64,000 nucleotides of DNA from Bacillus marinisedimentorum (GCF_001644195.2 NZ_LWBL02000005.1:122583-186582); one strand, 5' to 3'; counted from the stretch's first letter, positions 27,070-36,414 are shown. Translations and numbers: made by a program. The notes: generated by a model not told the origin, from the sequence alone.

Positions 27070-28578
27070 TTACACGACCTCCTTTTCAGAGTCGACTGTC
27101 AGTTGGGTTTGCTTATCCCACCGCTTCATGGAGAAGAGGAAGCCTATTATGAGCGCTCCTGCTGCCACACCCCAGCCTGAGTAAAGAAGGAAGCTGGTCG
27201 GATAACCTTCATAGTTTTCCGTCAGGTTCTGCCTGAAGTTGTCGAACATCATGAAACCGAGTACAAGAGGCGTAATGAAGCCAAGTGAAATTTTCCACCA
27301 TATACCAAGCGCGATATCAGATAAGCTGTTGGCATGCTTTTCGAAAAGGCCGAGTTTCTTGGCAAACCACGCAATTGCAACAACTTCAATGAGGCCTGAA
27401 AGCGCAACACCGAACTGGTTAATGAAGTGGTCGGCTGCATCCAGGAAGTAAAGTCCGCCTTTTGTTGCGTACAAAATCGAAACGACAGCAGACAAACCGC
27501 CGCCGACCAATACGGATGTCGTACGCGACACTTTAAACTTATCCTGGACACCCGCGACAAAGGTTTCCACAATTGAAATGAGTGAAGATAGTCCGGCAAG
27601 AACAAGTGAACCGAAGAACAGGACCCCAAACAGGCCGTTCAAAGCCGGGAACTCATTAATGATTTGCGGGAACACAACAAATGCCAGGCCGATTCCGCCT
27701 GATACGACTTCTCCCACCGGTACGTTGGCCTGTGTCGCCATGAAACCGAGGGCACTGAAAACCCCTATACCAGCCAGCAATTCAAACGCCGAGTTACCGA
27801 AACCGGTGATGAATGCATTATTGGTAATGTCCGATTTTTTCGGCAGGTAGCTTGAATAAGTGATCATAATAGCAAACGCAATGGACAAGCTGAAGAAAAT
27901 CTGTCCGTAAGCCGCTACCCAAACGTTACCATCCAAAATCGTATCCCAGTTCGGTTTGAAGAATGCTTCAAGCCCTGCAGCCGCACCATCGAGAGTAACT
28001 GCACGAAGTACGATAATCAGGAACAGGACGACGAGTGTCGGGATGAAAATTTTGTTTGCGACTTCAATCCCTTTCTTTACGCCTTTGAACAATACGCCGA
28101 GCGTGATCGCCCACACGAGAACGAGTGGAATGAATACACCCGGGACAATGCCTCCGACTTCTCCCACATCAGCAAGCTGCAAATACTCGCCGAACAGGAA
28201 TCCTTCCGTGTCGCTTCCCCACCTTTGGGAAAATGAAAAAACAGTGAATGCCATCGCCCACGCAATGATGACTGCATAATAAGTTGAAATAACAAATGAT
28301 ACCGCTACTTGCCACCAGCCGATCCATTCTGATTTCCTGTTCATCCTTGCATAAGATAGCGGCGCTGATCCCCGGTACTTATGCCCCATTGTAAATTCAA
28401 GGATAAGCAGCGGAATCCCTGCAGTTAATAGTGCAAACAAATACGGCAGGAAAAAGGCGCCTCCGCCATTCTCATACGCAGTCGCAGGAAATCTCCATAT
28501 GTTTCCCAGACCGATGGCTGAACCCATAGCCGCCAAAATAAAACCAGCTCTCGTCCCCCACTGTTGACGGTTTTCCAT
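27070..28578 (-). CDS. Sodium:neurotransmitter symporter (NSS) family transporter
   Basis: 502 residues from the ATG behind GGAGGAGG; 14 codons upstream lack a signal. Start GTRAGFILAAMGSAIGLGNIWRFP is the NSS first helix with the unwound Na+/substrate site. Twelve membrane segments expected. Na+-coupled import of amino acids; together with the MetS-like partner, methionine or alanine is the likely substrate. No S-box leader was seen, in contrast to metNPQ. Confidence 0.92.
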   Translation of the reverse strand: MENRQQWGTRAGFILAAMGSAIGLGNIWRFPATAYENGGGAFFLPYLFALLTAGIPLLILEFTMGHKYRGSAPLSYARMNRKSEWIGWWQVAVSFVISTYYAVIIAWAMAFTVFSFSQRWGSDTEGFLFGEYLQLADVGEVGGIVPGVFIPLVLVWAITLGVLFKGVKKGIEVANKIFIPTLVVLFLIIVLRAVTLDGAAAGLEAFFKPNWDTILDGNVWVAAYGQIFFSLSIAFAIMITYSSYLPKKSDITNNAFITGFGNSAFELLAGIGVFSALGFMATQANVPVGEVVSGGIGLAFVVFPQIINEFPALNGLFGVLFFGSLVLAGLSSLISIVETFVAGVQDKFKVSRTTSVLVGGGLSAVVSILYATKGGLYFLDAADHFINQFGVALSGLIEVVAIAWFAKKLGLFEKHANSLSDIALGIWWKISLGFITPLVLGFMMFDNFRQNLTENYEGYPTSFLLYSGWGVAAGALIIGFLFSMKRWDKQTQLTVDSEKEVV

Positions 28579-29691
28579 GAAGTCTTCCTCCTCCTTTTGT
28601 CCTTTGCCTCGCCGGTACACCTAAGCCGGCTTGCAAGAACATTTCAATTTTTCTGATAATTTTATTTATCTACCTGATAGTATAGCCTGTGCCTCGAATA
28701 TTGTCAAAACATTCTTTCACAAAAATTTTTCCATTTGTGTCAGGTTGTGCTCACTGCTTTTCCCCCTTTTATAAAGAATATATTTTTCTATCCTCCCAAT
28801 CATCACAAAAATATTGCAAGCTATTGGAAGATGCGGGCAGCAGCACCCGCCTGGCTGTGTGCGTTTGGTCCGATAATAATTATGAAAATGTTAATGATTT
28901 GCTTACTGTGAAAAGTGATAGGAAGCCGGATTCCGCGATGACCCGGGCCACAGGCTGCTTGCTGTTGCGGGGCTGGCGTGTTTGTGAAGTGTTGCAAACA
29001 CAACATTTTTGCGAGCGATAATTTTGTTTTTACTGTGGAGATGGGGGAGAGCACATCGCGGTTTGAAAGGCGCGGGTTAACAGTGTGGTGCTGATGCACT
29101 GAGTTGGCAGGTGGTTCGGGGAGCCGCGTTGGCATGATGTTGGCAGGTTTGGCGTGAATCGGGCTGCTTATGGCGTGAATCAGGTGGCTTGGCGTGAAAC
29201 AGGGCTGGTTTCGCGTGAATATTGGCTTGCTTGGCATGAAAGCATCACTGTTTGGCGTGAATTTAAGCAGTTAAGGCGTGAAAGCAGTAAGTGGAAGCAG
29301 ACGAAGTTGACCAGGTGCATGAAAATTGGCTTGTTTTAGTCGTTTCAGCCGCAATATTGGACTTGGAAGCGTGAAATGATTGATTTCTTGGAATTAAAAC
29401 ACTAAATCTCACTATTTTCCGGGCTTTAAAGGCATGGTTTTTTCTTTCACCAAAAAGAATCGGTGTATTTGTTTGCGTCTTTTTATAAAAAATATAGCCC
29501 TCCCTTATTACCGTGCCTATTTTCAAAGTAACCTGGCATATTTCAACCACATAACCTCCCTTCCTTCCTATATTCAGAGAGCGCCCCCATCTCCTCTACA
29601 GCCACAGACCTCAACTCAATGCTCGCAAGTGATCCCAATTCATTTTTCCAATACGCTTACTTCCTGGCTGGTAAGTTCCCCTGCGTTTACA
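28579..29691. other. 1.1-kb gene-free spacer with a 21-bp-phased array
   Basis: No supported gene. It holds the symporter promoter region near 28579-28700 and, at 29131-29323, a helically spaced motif array (separate entry). Base composition in the array is GC-richer than the AT-rich flanks. Confidence 0.6.
29131..29323 (+). repeat. Array A: TGGCGTGAA core at ~21-bp period
   Basis: GGCGTGAA or one-mismatch variants start at 29131, 29151, 29172, 29191, 29212, 29233, 29254, 29275 and a weaker one at 29316. Steps are 20, 21, 19, 21, 21, 21, 21 and 41. The ~12 bases between cores vary freely. In one frame the core reads Trp-Arg-Glu with a seven-residue repeat, but a 19-base step breaks the frame and no ribosome site is present. 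Confidence 0.85.
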
Positions 29692-29718
29692 GCAAAAACC
29701 CGGCATTCCGCCGGGTTC
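29692..29718 (-). terminator. Terminator of the LysR gene
   Basis: AACCCGGC / GCCGGGTT with a 5-base loop, T-rich on the minus-strand side; overlaps the stop codon. Confidence 0.8.
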
Positions 29719-30643
29719 ATTCTTCATCCATTATTCGATTCTTTCCGCCGTACAAATCGAGAAGAATATCCTGGAGCGCTTCGATAGAAGGGTATAAGGA
29801 CCCTTCTTCCCTGTAAGCATAATAAAAATTCCGTTTCAAAGGCGTGGGCTTTATGGAAAGAGGCTTCAGCAATTTCAGTTCGAGTTCCCGGTTCAGGCAG
29901 GATTTCGAGATGATGGCGGCTCCAAGGCCGTTGGCTGTCATCTTTTTTATTGTTTCTGTGCTATTAAGTTCCATGACGATATCTAGATCATCAAATGAAA
30001 TACCCTCCTGGCTGAACATCCTTTCTGTGAAAGCCCGCATACCGGAGCCCTTTTCGCGCATGACAAGCGGCAGCTTGGAAAGCTCGGCAAGCGAAATGCT
30101 CTTCTTCTGGGCGGCAGGATGGTCTGGCCTTACGATCACAACAAGTTCATCTTCCTTGAATGGTTTGACAGAGATGCTGTCATTGGCAGGTATTTCTGCT
30201 TCTGTCAGGGCAAAATGAATGCCACGGTTTTGGAGGGCCTGCATGACATTATGCGAAGTGTCAATCGTAACTTTAAATTTGACCTGTGGATAAAGGCTTA
30301 TAAATTCTTCGAGCAGATGGGGAAGTACTGCATCTGCTATCGTTAAACTCGCACCAATTTTTAACGGGCCGGAAACTTTCTTTTCTATAATGGAGATGCT
30401 GCGGATCAATTTCTCCTGGAGATTGAGCATCTCTTTTGCATAAGGGACGAGCGCACGCCCTGCCCGTGTCAGTTCGACCGCATGAGTGGTGCGGTGAAAC
30501 AGACTCGTACCCAATTCCATTTCAAGCTGCTTGATTGTCCGTGTCACAGAGGATTGCGCTCTGTGGACAATTCTCCCTGTTTCCGAAAAACTCTTTGTTT
30601 CGGCGACCGATAAAAAAACCTCCAGCTGGATCAAGTCCATCAT
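29717..30643 (-). CDS. LysR-family transcriptional regulator
   Basis: 308 residues from the first ATG of an ATGATG pair behind GAGGG. N-terminal winged helix-turn-helix (residues 3-62: LEVFLSVAETKSFSETGRIVHRAQSSVTRTIKQLE), then a periplasmic-binding-like effector domain from about residue 90. Closest in style to CysL/YwfK-type regulators of sulfur genes, and the next gene upstream is a sulfite/sulfonate-type exporter, but they are separated by a terminator. Target unknown. Confidence 0.88.
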   Translation of the reverse strand: MMDLIQLEVFLSVAETKSFSETGRIVHRAQSSVTRTIKQLEMELGTSLFHRTTHAVELTRAGRALVPYAKEMLNLQEKLIRSISIIEKKVSGPLKIGASLTIADAVLPHLLEEFISLYPQVKFKVTIDTSHNVMQALQNRGIHFALTEAEIPANDSISVKPFKEDELVVIVRPDHPAAQKKSISLAELSKLPLVMREKGSGMRAFTERMFSQEGISFDDLDIVMELNSTETIKKMTANGLGAAIISKSCLNRELELKLLKPLSIKPTPLKRNFYYAYREEGSLYPSIEALQDILLDLYGGKNRIMDEE

Positions 30644-30784
30644 AAGCACCCTCTTTTCTTTTTCAGCCAGGCTGATTCCCACTTATTTTCTGTTTAATAT
30701 TATTGCAGACCATCAGAATCTTTGTAAAGGAAGATTCGGGCCGAAATCATCATAACCCGGATGTTCCAATGCCTCCATTGAAGT

Positions 30785-30828
30785 GAAAAAGAGCGATTCA
30801 GGTAACTTTTCCCGGCTCGCTCTTTTAA
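30785..30828 (-). terminator. Terminator of the TauE/SafE gene
   Basis: AAAAGAGCG / CGCTCTTTT stem with a ~22-base loop, T-rich beyond on the minus strand. Confidence 0.75.
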
Positions 30829-30838
30829 AAACCTTATA

Positions 30839-31621
30839 TTAAAGGATCGAAGACCAAATTTTAACGGCTGTTCCTAAAATCAATGCGGCGAGAATTCCTT
30901 CAAGAACCTTCGGGTTGATTTTCTTGGAAGCATTCGCTCCAAGCGGCGCAGCCAGCAGGGAAGCCACAACCATTATAACCGCCGGCCAGAAAAGCACCTG
31001 GCCTGTCGCCACTTTGCCGATGGTGGATCCGATGGAAGATAGGAATGTGATTCCAAGTGATGTTGCAATCGTCACACGGGTCGGGATTTTCAGGACAACA
31101 AGCATGACCGGAACAACCATGAATGCGCCTGCTGCTCCGACAATCCCCGCTGCGATGCCGATGATGAATGCCAGTGACCCGGCCAGCGTCTTATTGTACG
31201 AAATCTGATCCATCGGAATGTCATTGACGTTTTTCTTAGGCAAAAACATCATGATTGTCGCGATGGTCGCAAGTGTGGCATAAACCATATTTATCTGGTC
31301 ACCGGACATCATTTTAGAACCATATCCGCCGATGAAGCTTCCGGCTAAAATGCTGAGTCCCATGATCAGGATTAAGTCTTTTTTCAAGTAACCGCCTTTG
31401 CGGAATGCCCAGACACCGCCGATTGTCGCGAAAAACACCTGAACGGCGCTGATTCCGGATACCTCATGGGCATTAAAGGCTGCCAGGCCGAGCATCGGCG
31501 GGATGAAAAGCAGCATCGGATACTTGATGATCGATCCGCCGATGCCAACCATTCCAGAAATAAACGATCCGAAAAATCCGATCGCAAATAGCACGATAAT
31601 GTAACCTACTGATAATTCCAT
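30839..31621 (-). CDS. TauE/SafE (TSUP) family membrane permease
   Basis: 260 residues from the ATG 10 bases behind GGAGG; the open frame extends 20 codons upstream without signal. Two repeated halves, each with the family glycine motif: FGSFISGMVGIGGSIIKYP and IGIAAGIVGAAGAFMVVPV. About eight membrane segments. The family moves sulfite, sulfonates or other organic anions; the substrate is not readable here. Confidence 0.9.
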   Translation of the reverse strand: MELSVGYIIVLFAIGFFGSFISGMVGIGGSIIKYPMLLFIPPMLGLAAFNAHEVSGISAVQVFFATIGGVWAFRKGGYLKKDLILIMGLSILAGSFIGGYGSKMMSGDQINMVYATLATIATIMMFLPKKNVNDIPMDQISYNKTLAGSLAFIIGIAAGIVGAAGAFMVVPVMLVVLKIPTRVTIATSLGITFLSSIGSTIGKVATGQVLFWPAVIMVVASLLAAPLGANASKKINPKVLEGILAALILGTAVKIWSSIL

Positions 31622-31730
31622 AAACGATATGCCTCCTGTGTAGTGATTAGCTGTTGCTCTACTAACACTATACCACCGCACAGTAAATACGGTGCATCGT
31701 ATTCCGCATAGCGTTTATGCAAAAAATGGA

Positions 31731-33314
31731 TTATACGCTTTCATTAGCTTCACGGTAGGATTTGCCGACACTTAATTTCAATACCGCAACAACTGCCGCC
31801 AATAAAATGATGGCAACTGCAAGGGCAATCCATGTGCTTCCGGTGAGGCCAAGGACAACAAAGCCGATTGCTGAGATAACGGCACTGCTGATTGCATATG
31901 GAAGCTGCGTGATCACATGGTCAATATGATGACTTCCTGCGCCCGTCGATGACAGAATCGTCGTGTCAGAAATAGGCGAGCAGTGGTCTCCGAATACGGA
32001 TCCGGCAAGAACAGCCGCCAGTGAAGGGAGCAGCAGCGTGATATCAGAAGCAGCCGCAATTTCACCTGCGATCGGCAGCATGATGCCAAACGTTCCCCAT
32101 GAAGTCCCTGTAGCGAACGCCATAATGCCTGCCACTGCAAAAAGGGCGACCGGCAGGAAGTCAACATTCATATTGGATTGCTCAACAAGTCCTGCAAGAT
32201 AGGCACCTGTGCCAAGTTCATCAATGATCGTAACAATCGACCAGGCGAAAACAAGAATATAGACAGCCGGAAGCATGGAACGAATCCCTTCCACTATACC
32301 AGTTTTAAACACCGAACCGCTAAACCCGGCGGTTTTCACGTAGAAGGCGATTGTCGCCGCAAGCCCGATCAGCCCGCCGTACAGCAAGGAAGCTGCTACA
32401 TCTGTGTTTTCAAAAATCGTAAGGATCGTTACCTCCGTACCTGCTTCGATCGCTGCACTGCGGCCAGTCAGGACCATCGAACCGACTGTGGCGATGATTA
32501 ACACCACAATTGGCCAGACAAGTGCACCTACAGTGCCTTTGTCGCTGACAGGAAGATCATCCTTCAATTCTCCAGGCACTTTTCCGCGGTCCGGGTCCGT
32601 CATTTGACCCTCATTCAGAGCGCGTTTTTCGTGAATTTTCATTGCCCCGAAATCAAGGTTGAAAATAGCAACGGCAAACACTGTCAAAATGGATATAAAC
32701 ACATAAATGTTCATCGGAATCATGGCAATGAAAGCTGAAAACGCACTATAGCCAGTTACACTGTGTGTAGCCAGTACAGTTCCTATTAGCGCGATAATAT
32801 ACGCCCCCCAGCTGGAAACAGGGGATACGACGCAAATTGGCGCCGAAGTCGAATCGATAATATAAGCAAGCTTGGCCCGAGAAACTCCATGACGGTCGGT
32901 CAGCGGCCGGCTTACTTGCCCGACGGCAAGACTGTTGAAATAGTCATCTATAAAAATCAATACACCAAGAATCGCTGTAACTATCTGGGCTCCAGCCCGG
33001 GTTTTCACCCGTTTAAGGGCCCATTCGCCAAATGCGCGGCTGCCTCCGGCCATAGAAATGAATGCTGTCATCATACCGAGCAGCAGCAAGAACAACAGAA
33101 TATAAACATTCCATGTATTTAGTGCACCGTCAGATACAAACGTTCCTGCAAAGCTGTCATAAATTTTTTTGACTGTGCCTGCCGGGGAAAAATCGGAAAC
33201 AACTAATGCACCGGCAATGATGCCTGTTCCAAGTGATAATAATACCCGCCTTGTGATCACTACCATAACTAATGCCAGCAGCGGCGGAATGAGGGAAATA
33301 ATTGTTCCTTCCAT
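31731..33314 (-). CDS. NhaC-family transporter under lysine-riboswitch control
   Basis: 527 residues from the ATG eight bases behind GGAGG; the open frame upstream is riboswitch leader. Na+/H+ antiporter fold with paired motifs: IFIDDYFNSLAVG and FGDHCSPISDTTILSS, plus GTSWGTFGIMLPIA. Classical NhaC exchanges Na+ and H+, but relatives move amino acids. The leader is an L-box (33385-33640), so lysine uptake is the better inference. It is repressed when lysine is plentiful, via a leader terminator. Confidence 0.9.
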   Translation of the reverse strand: MEGTIISLIPPLLALVMVVITRRVLLSLGTGIIAGALVVSDFSPAGTVKKIYDSFAGTFVSDGALNTWNVYILLFLLLLGMMTAFISMAGGSRAFGEWALKRVKTRAGAQIVTAILGVLIFIDDYFNSLAVGQVSRPLTDRHGVSRAKLAYIIDSTSAPICVVSPVSSWGAYIIALIGTVLATHSVTGYSAFSAFIAMIPMNIYVFISILTVFAVAIFNLDFGAMKIHEKRALNEGQMTDPDRGKVPGELKDDLPVSDKGTVGALVWPIVVLIIATVGSMVLTGRSAAIEAGTEVTILTIFENTDVAASLLYGGLIGLAATIAFYVKTAGFSGSVFKTGIVEGIRSMLPAVYILVFAWSIVTIIDELGTGAYLAGLVEQSNMNVDFLPVALFAVAGIMAFATGTSWGTFGIMLPIAGEIAAASDITLLLPSLAAVLAGSVFGDHCSPISDTTILSSTGAGSHHIDHVITQLPYAISSAVISAIGFVVLGLTGSTWIALAVAIILLAAVVAVLKLSVGKSYREANESV

Positions 33315-33384
33315 GAGTAAACCTCCTAGTTTGTTGGCTGCCTTGAGGTTCGCATACGAAAGGATGGAGAGAAGGAAAGAAGCA

Positions 33385-33428
33385 ATAAAAAAAAAGTAAG
33401 ATGGATCGAAAATAACCATCATTACTCT
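33385..33428 (-). terminator. Riboswitch-controlled leader terminator
   Basis: On the minus strand GTAA(t)GATGG pairs with CCATC-TTAC and is followed by T9, about 70 bases ahead of the start codon. Confidence 0.82.
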
Positions 33429-33429
33429 T

Positions 33430-33640
33430 TGTAATGCCGTGTTATCCTCCATCACGATCAGTAGCGCTCCACTGCAGCGTTGCATTGCAGTGACAACAGT
33501 ACCTTTTTTCAAAGTACTGCCAGTAAAAACAGTTCAGACACCTATTTTCACTTCGGCCCAAAACCCTTTCAGCTGCGGTCGTCGTTGTCATCCTCGCACA
33601 GCATACTGATGTTTTGTGCACCTCTACCTCATCGTTCTGA
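33430..33640 (-). ncRNA. Lysine riboswitch (L-box)
   Basis: Read on the minus strand the conserved aptamer blocks occur in order: GGTAGAGGTGC, CAGTATGC, GCTGAAAGGG, GGGCCGAAG, CTGGCAGTAC, TGTTGTCACTGC and GCAGTGGAGCGCTAC. P1 arms ACGAT/ATCGT close the fold. These match the lysC-type L-box of B. subtilis block by block. The expression platform is the downstream intrinsic terminator, so lysine binding should switch the transporter off. Confidence 0.92.
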
Positions 33641-33670
33641 TAAGGCGTTATGCAGTTTACATATAGAAAC

Positions 33671-33699
33671 AGTATAGCAAATCACAAGCGGCAAAACAA
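33671..33699 (-). promoter_or_regulatory. Sigma-A promoter of the lysine-riboswitch transcript
   Basis: TTGTTT and TATACT with 17-base spacing on the minus strand, placed just ahead of the aptamer. Confidence 0.7.
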
Positions 33700-33768
33700 T
33701 TGAAAAATAAAATGAAAAAAGTGGATGCGGACAGATGTCAGACACAGCCTGCGGCAAACCGTACGTTG

Positions 33769-34521
33769 TTATTCCACCGGCATTTCGAACGAAGGAGAAG
33801 CACCTCCTTCACTGCTGTTGTAGAAATAAGGGACTTCTCCCTGTATTACACGGATATCAACCGGAATATCAGTGGCTACTTTTGCAGTTTTGGTCGAAAA
33901 AGGAATAACGACCTTAACATTCACTTCATAATGGATGGAAATATGCAGCAGCATATTATTGATGCCATAAGGTGTGACATCTGTACTAATATTGGACTGA
34001 ACGTCTCCGATTGCCGTGAACCTGACCGGCACTTTCGGCCCCAGGTTGGCAAGGAGGGCATTATTGGTCGCCTGGCCGAGGGGAATCTCATAAATGATTC
34101 CTGTCGACTCATTCGTGCCGGGCTCCGTCTGGATTTCTATTTCGGGAGGGACTCCAATTTCAGGTTCTTCCCCTTCCCCGATTTTGTCCAGGTAATTTTG
34201 GACTCTCAGGGTAGTTTTGGCCAGCAGGTCGGTTACCACTTTTCGATTATATCCAACAGTGGATATTCTCCCCTGTTCATCTTCAACCACTTCTATCAAA
34301 TCTTCAGCTTCTACATCCTCTGTAATCTTTTTACTGATCGAGTAGTTGATCGCCTGGCGTGCCAGCCGCATTGATTCGGTTTCGGCAATACTCATCAAAG
34401 CTGGTTCGATTCCTCTGTTAATGATCCAGAGACCCTGGACCGTAAAGATGATGAACAAAACAAAGGTAATAATGATAACATGCCGGAACGGCAGCGGTCC
34501 TTTACGGCGAAAACGGGACAT
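33769..34521 (-). CDS. yunB: Sporulation protein YunB
   Basis: 250 residues behind GGAGGAG. One N-terminal membrane helix (HVIIITFVLFIIFTVQGLWII, residues ~14-34), then a soluble extracytoplasmic domain with the YunB core ESMRLARQAINYSISK and GIINNMLLHISIHYEVNVKVVIPF-like stretch. Expressed in the mother cell during sporulation in B. subtilis; biochemical role unknown. Divergence from yunA order is small. Confidence 0.92.
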   Translation of the reverse strand: MSRFRRKGPLPFRHVIIITFVLFIIFTVQGLWIINRGIEPALMSIAETESMRLARQAINYSISKKITEDVEAEDLIEVVEDEQGRISTVGYNRKVVTDLLAKTTLRVQNYLDKIGEGEEPEIGVPPEIEIQTEPGTNESTGIIYEIPLGQATNNALLANLGPKVPVRFTAIGDVQSNISTDVTPYGINNMLLHISIHYEVNVKVVIPFSTKTAKVATDIPVDIRVIQGEVPYFYNSSEGGASPSFEMPVE

Positions 34522-34642
34522 AAAAAATCTCCTCCTGCACGTAACGGGATTCCCTCTTTACTAAAGGGTATGACCCGGCCAGGAAGAGAAGTACAACTTA
34601 TTATTGCTTTACCAGCATAAGTGATCCAATACTTGACTGGTG

Positions 34643-35764
34643 TCACAGCGTGTTTAGGGATGCTGCTGATTCATCTTCTTTCATTTGAGTATGACACTCA
34701 ATAACCATCAAAGACAGTTCCTTACTTAGATCCACTTCATAGGGGTGCTGGATTTTTCTGCCCGCTTCTTCCAAAATACGGACGACCGGCCGTTCGGTAA
34801 GTCCTTTATTTTGCCGGATGACAACACCTGTAGTCCCATCTGACAATTTGATCGTGATACCGTTTGGATAAAGCACCACCGTTCTTCGGAAAGCTTCCAC
34901 AACCCTGGAGTCAAACAGCGTTCCGGCTCCGGAATATAAGAGCTCCATTCCCTCATGGGGCAGCATCGCCTGACGGTATACCCGATTCGAAGTCACAGCA
35001 TCAAATACATCTGTCACTGCCATCAGTTTTCCATATTGATGGATATCTTCAGACGAAATGCCGCGCGGGTAGCCTGAACCATCAAGACGTTCATGATGCT
35101 GGTACGCACAGTGGGCGGCAACAAGCGGAATAGCAGGGATGCTGCGAAGCAGCTGAAAACCATTTGTCGTATGTTCCTTTATGGTCTGGAATTCTTGCTC
35201 ATCCAGTTTTCCAGGCTTATTAAGAACCTGGTGCGGCACATACATTTTACCGATATCATGCAGGATCGCTCCAAGTCCGATCTCTTCGAGCCGCCGCTGC
35301 GGCATTTTCATCTCCAATCCTAGTGCAAGTGAATAAATTGTCACATTGACAGAATGACTGAATATGTAGCTGTCATAGCCGATCACCTCAGACAGCAGGT
35401 TGATTGCATCTTTGTTTTTATGGAGGTCACTCAAAATATCCCTCACAATATTCGTAAAGTCAGATACGGCTTCATCAAGATGAAATGATTTTTTTAACTT
35501 TTCTTCTTCGAAACCATTAAAGGTTGTCCGGATTTGCTGAACGGCTCTTCTTCTTGTTTGTTTCGAAATCGGATGCACCATGACCACATCTTCAGTAGCC
35601 GGATCCTCAACATACACAAAGGAAATACCCATTCCAATGAGCCTCTGGATCATTCGTACAGTCAGGGGGATCTTCCTTTGAATCAAGGTGTCGCCGCGTT
35701 CGTTATATACCGGATCATGTAACTGATCGCCGGGCTTTAGCTGTTTTGTTGATATGAGTCTCAT
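34643..35764 (-). CDS. HD-GYP domain cyclic-di-GMP phosphodiesterase
   Basis: 373 residues. N-terminal ~110 residues are a DUF3391-like region; HD-GYP from about residue 120. Metal ligands and signature visible: HSVNVTIYSLAL, LGAILHDIGKMYVP (HD), HHERLDGSGYPRG (HHE and GYP), and TDVFDAVTSNRVYR. Family hydrolyses c-di-GMP to GMP or pGpG. The full GYP set predicts activity. Not part of the B. subtilis yun cluster as recalled. ATG behind AAAGGAG. Confidence 0.92.
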   Translation of the reverse strand: MRLISTKQLKPGDQLHDPVYNERGDTLIQRKIPLTVRMIQRLIGMGISFVYVEDPATEDVVMVHPISKQTRRRAVQQIRTTFNGFEEEKLKKSFHLDEAVSDFTNIVRDILSDLHKNKDAINLLSEVIGYDSYIFSHSVNVTIYSLALGLEMKMPQRRLEEIGLGAILHDIGKMYVPHQVLNKPGKLDEQEFQTIKEHTTNGFQLLRSIPAIPLVAAHCAYQHHERLDGSGYPRGISSEDIHQYGKLMAVTDVFDAVTSNRVYRQAMLPHEGMELLYSGAGTLFDSRVVEAFRRTVVLYPNGITIKLSDGTTGVVIRQNKGLTERPVVRILEEAGRKIQHPYEVDLSKELSLMVIECHTQMKEDESAASLNTL

Positions 35765-36029
35765 ATGACTGCTCCTTTATTAACCGGGTACATCTCTGAT
35801 TATACCGGAGATTCTGCCATAATTCGCCGTAATTCTACATTTTTTGAAATCATAAGAAAAACGCAATGCGTCAGCTTAGCGGCATAAGGATAAGTGGGGG
35901 GACCCGCATAAGCAGGGCCGCAACAGGAAGGGCGCTCTCTCCCTTCATGGGGGGGCAATGCTTATGACGGTAGCCGCCAGGACTCGCAGCTGGACATTGA
36001 TCTTTCAAAAAAACTTTCTTATCTACCGA
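35765..36029. other. Spacer between yunC and the HD-GYP gene
   Basis: Contains the HD-GYP promoter region and copy 5 of the dispersed repeat; otherwise nothing recognised. Confidence 0.5.
35859..35996 (+). repeat. Dispersed nested-palindrome repeat, copy 5 (diverged)
   Basis: Keeps CTTAGCGGCATAAGGATAAG, a second GCATAAGC arm, and CTTATGACGGTAGCCGCCAG plus AGCTGGA in the same order as copy 1, but the outer GGCGCC stem is lost and an extra ~15-base stretch is present. Confidence 0.7.
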
Positions 36030-36065
36030 AAAGAAACCGGCCCGGCAAGCTGCCGGACCGGTTCA
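36029..36065 (-). terminator. Terminator of yunC
   Basis: AACCGGtCCGGCA / TGCCGGgCCGGTT with a 3-4-base loop, followed by TTCTTTT on the minus strand. Confidence 0.85.
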
Positions 36066-36111
36066 TCCAACTTATATCATCCGGCCCGGATTGACGGTCG
36101 GTTTCCTTTGT

Positions 36112-36414
36112 TTATATCATTTTAAGCAGGGCATCCCTGCCTTTCATCCCAACGGTAATGCCGTGCTGCTCCGCTTCAATTGTCACCGATTCCAGCGGCG
36201 CATCAAGCAGCTGGTCGATTGTCCTGACACCAACGGCACGGCCGGCGATAATGCCTCGGTCTTTTAACTTTTCATTAAATAACGCGATATCAAGTGCTCC
36301 GCACATAATGTACCCCTTATCACTTGTGACAGCCATTAAATTAGTTTTCGGAAGCTTGACAGTCACGGCTGTAAACTGGTGCCCTGCAATGGTGACCGGG
36401 GACATGCTGACCAT
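36112..36414 (-). CDS. yunC: YunC, DUF1805 family
   Basis: 100 residues behind GGAGG. Compact alpha/beta protein with KGYIMCGALDIALFNEKL (conserved CGALD) and AGRAVGVRTIDQLL. The family is found in Bacilli and Archaea; no function assigned. 75 bases downstream of yunD, so likely co-transcribed. Confidence 0.9.
   Translation of the reverse strand: MVSMSPVTIAGHQFTAVTVKLPKTNLMAVTSDKGYIMCGALDIALFNEKLKDRGIIAGRAVGVRTIDQLLDAPLESVTIEAEQHGITVGMKGRDALLKMI

Noticed and set aside
29131..29323. CRISPR array
   Set aside because: The conserved core is only 8-9 bases and the variable part ~12, with no leader and no cas genes; far below CRISPR repeat and spacer sizes.
29154..29339. 61-codon frame over array A as a real gene
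   Set aside because: It begins inside the array without a ribosome binding site, and the repeat continues upstream in another frame.
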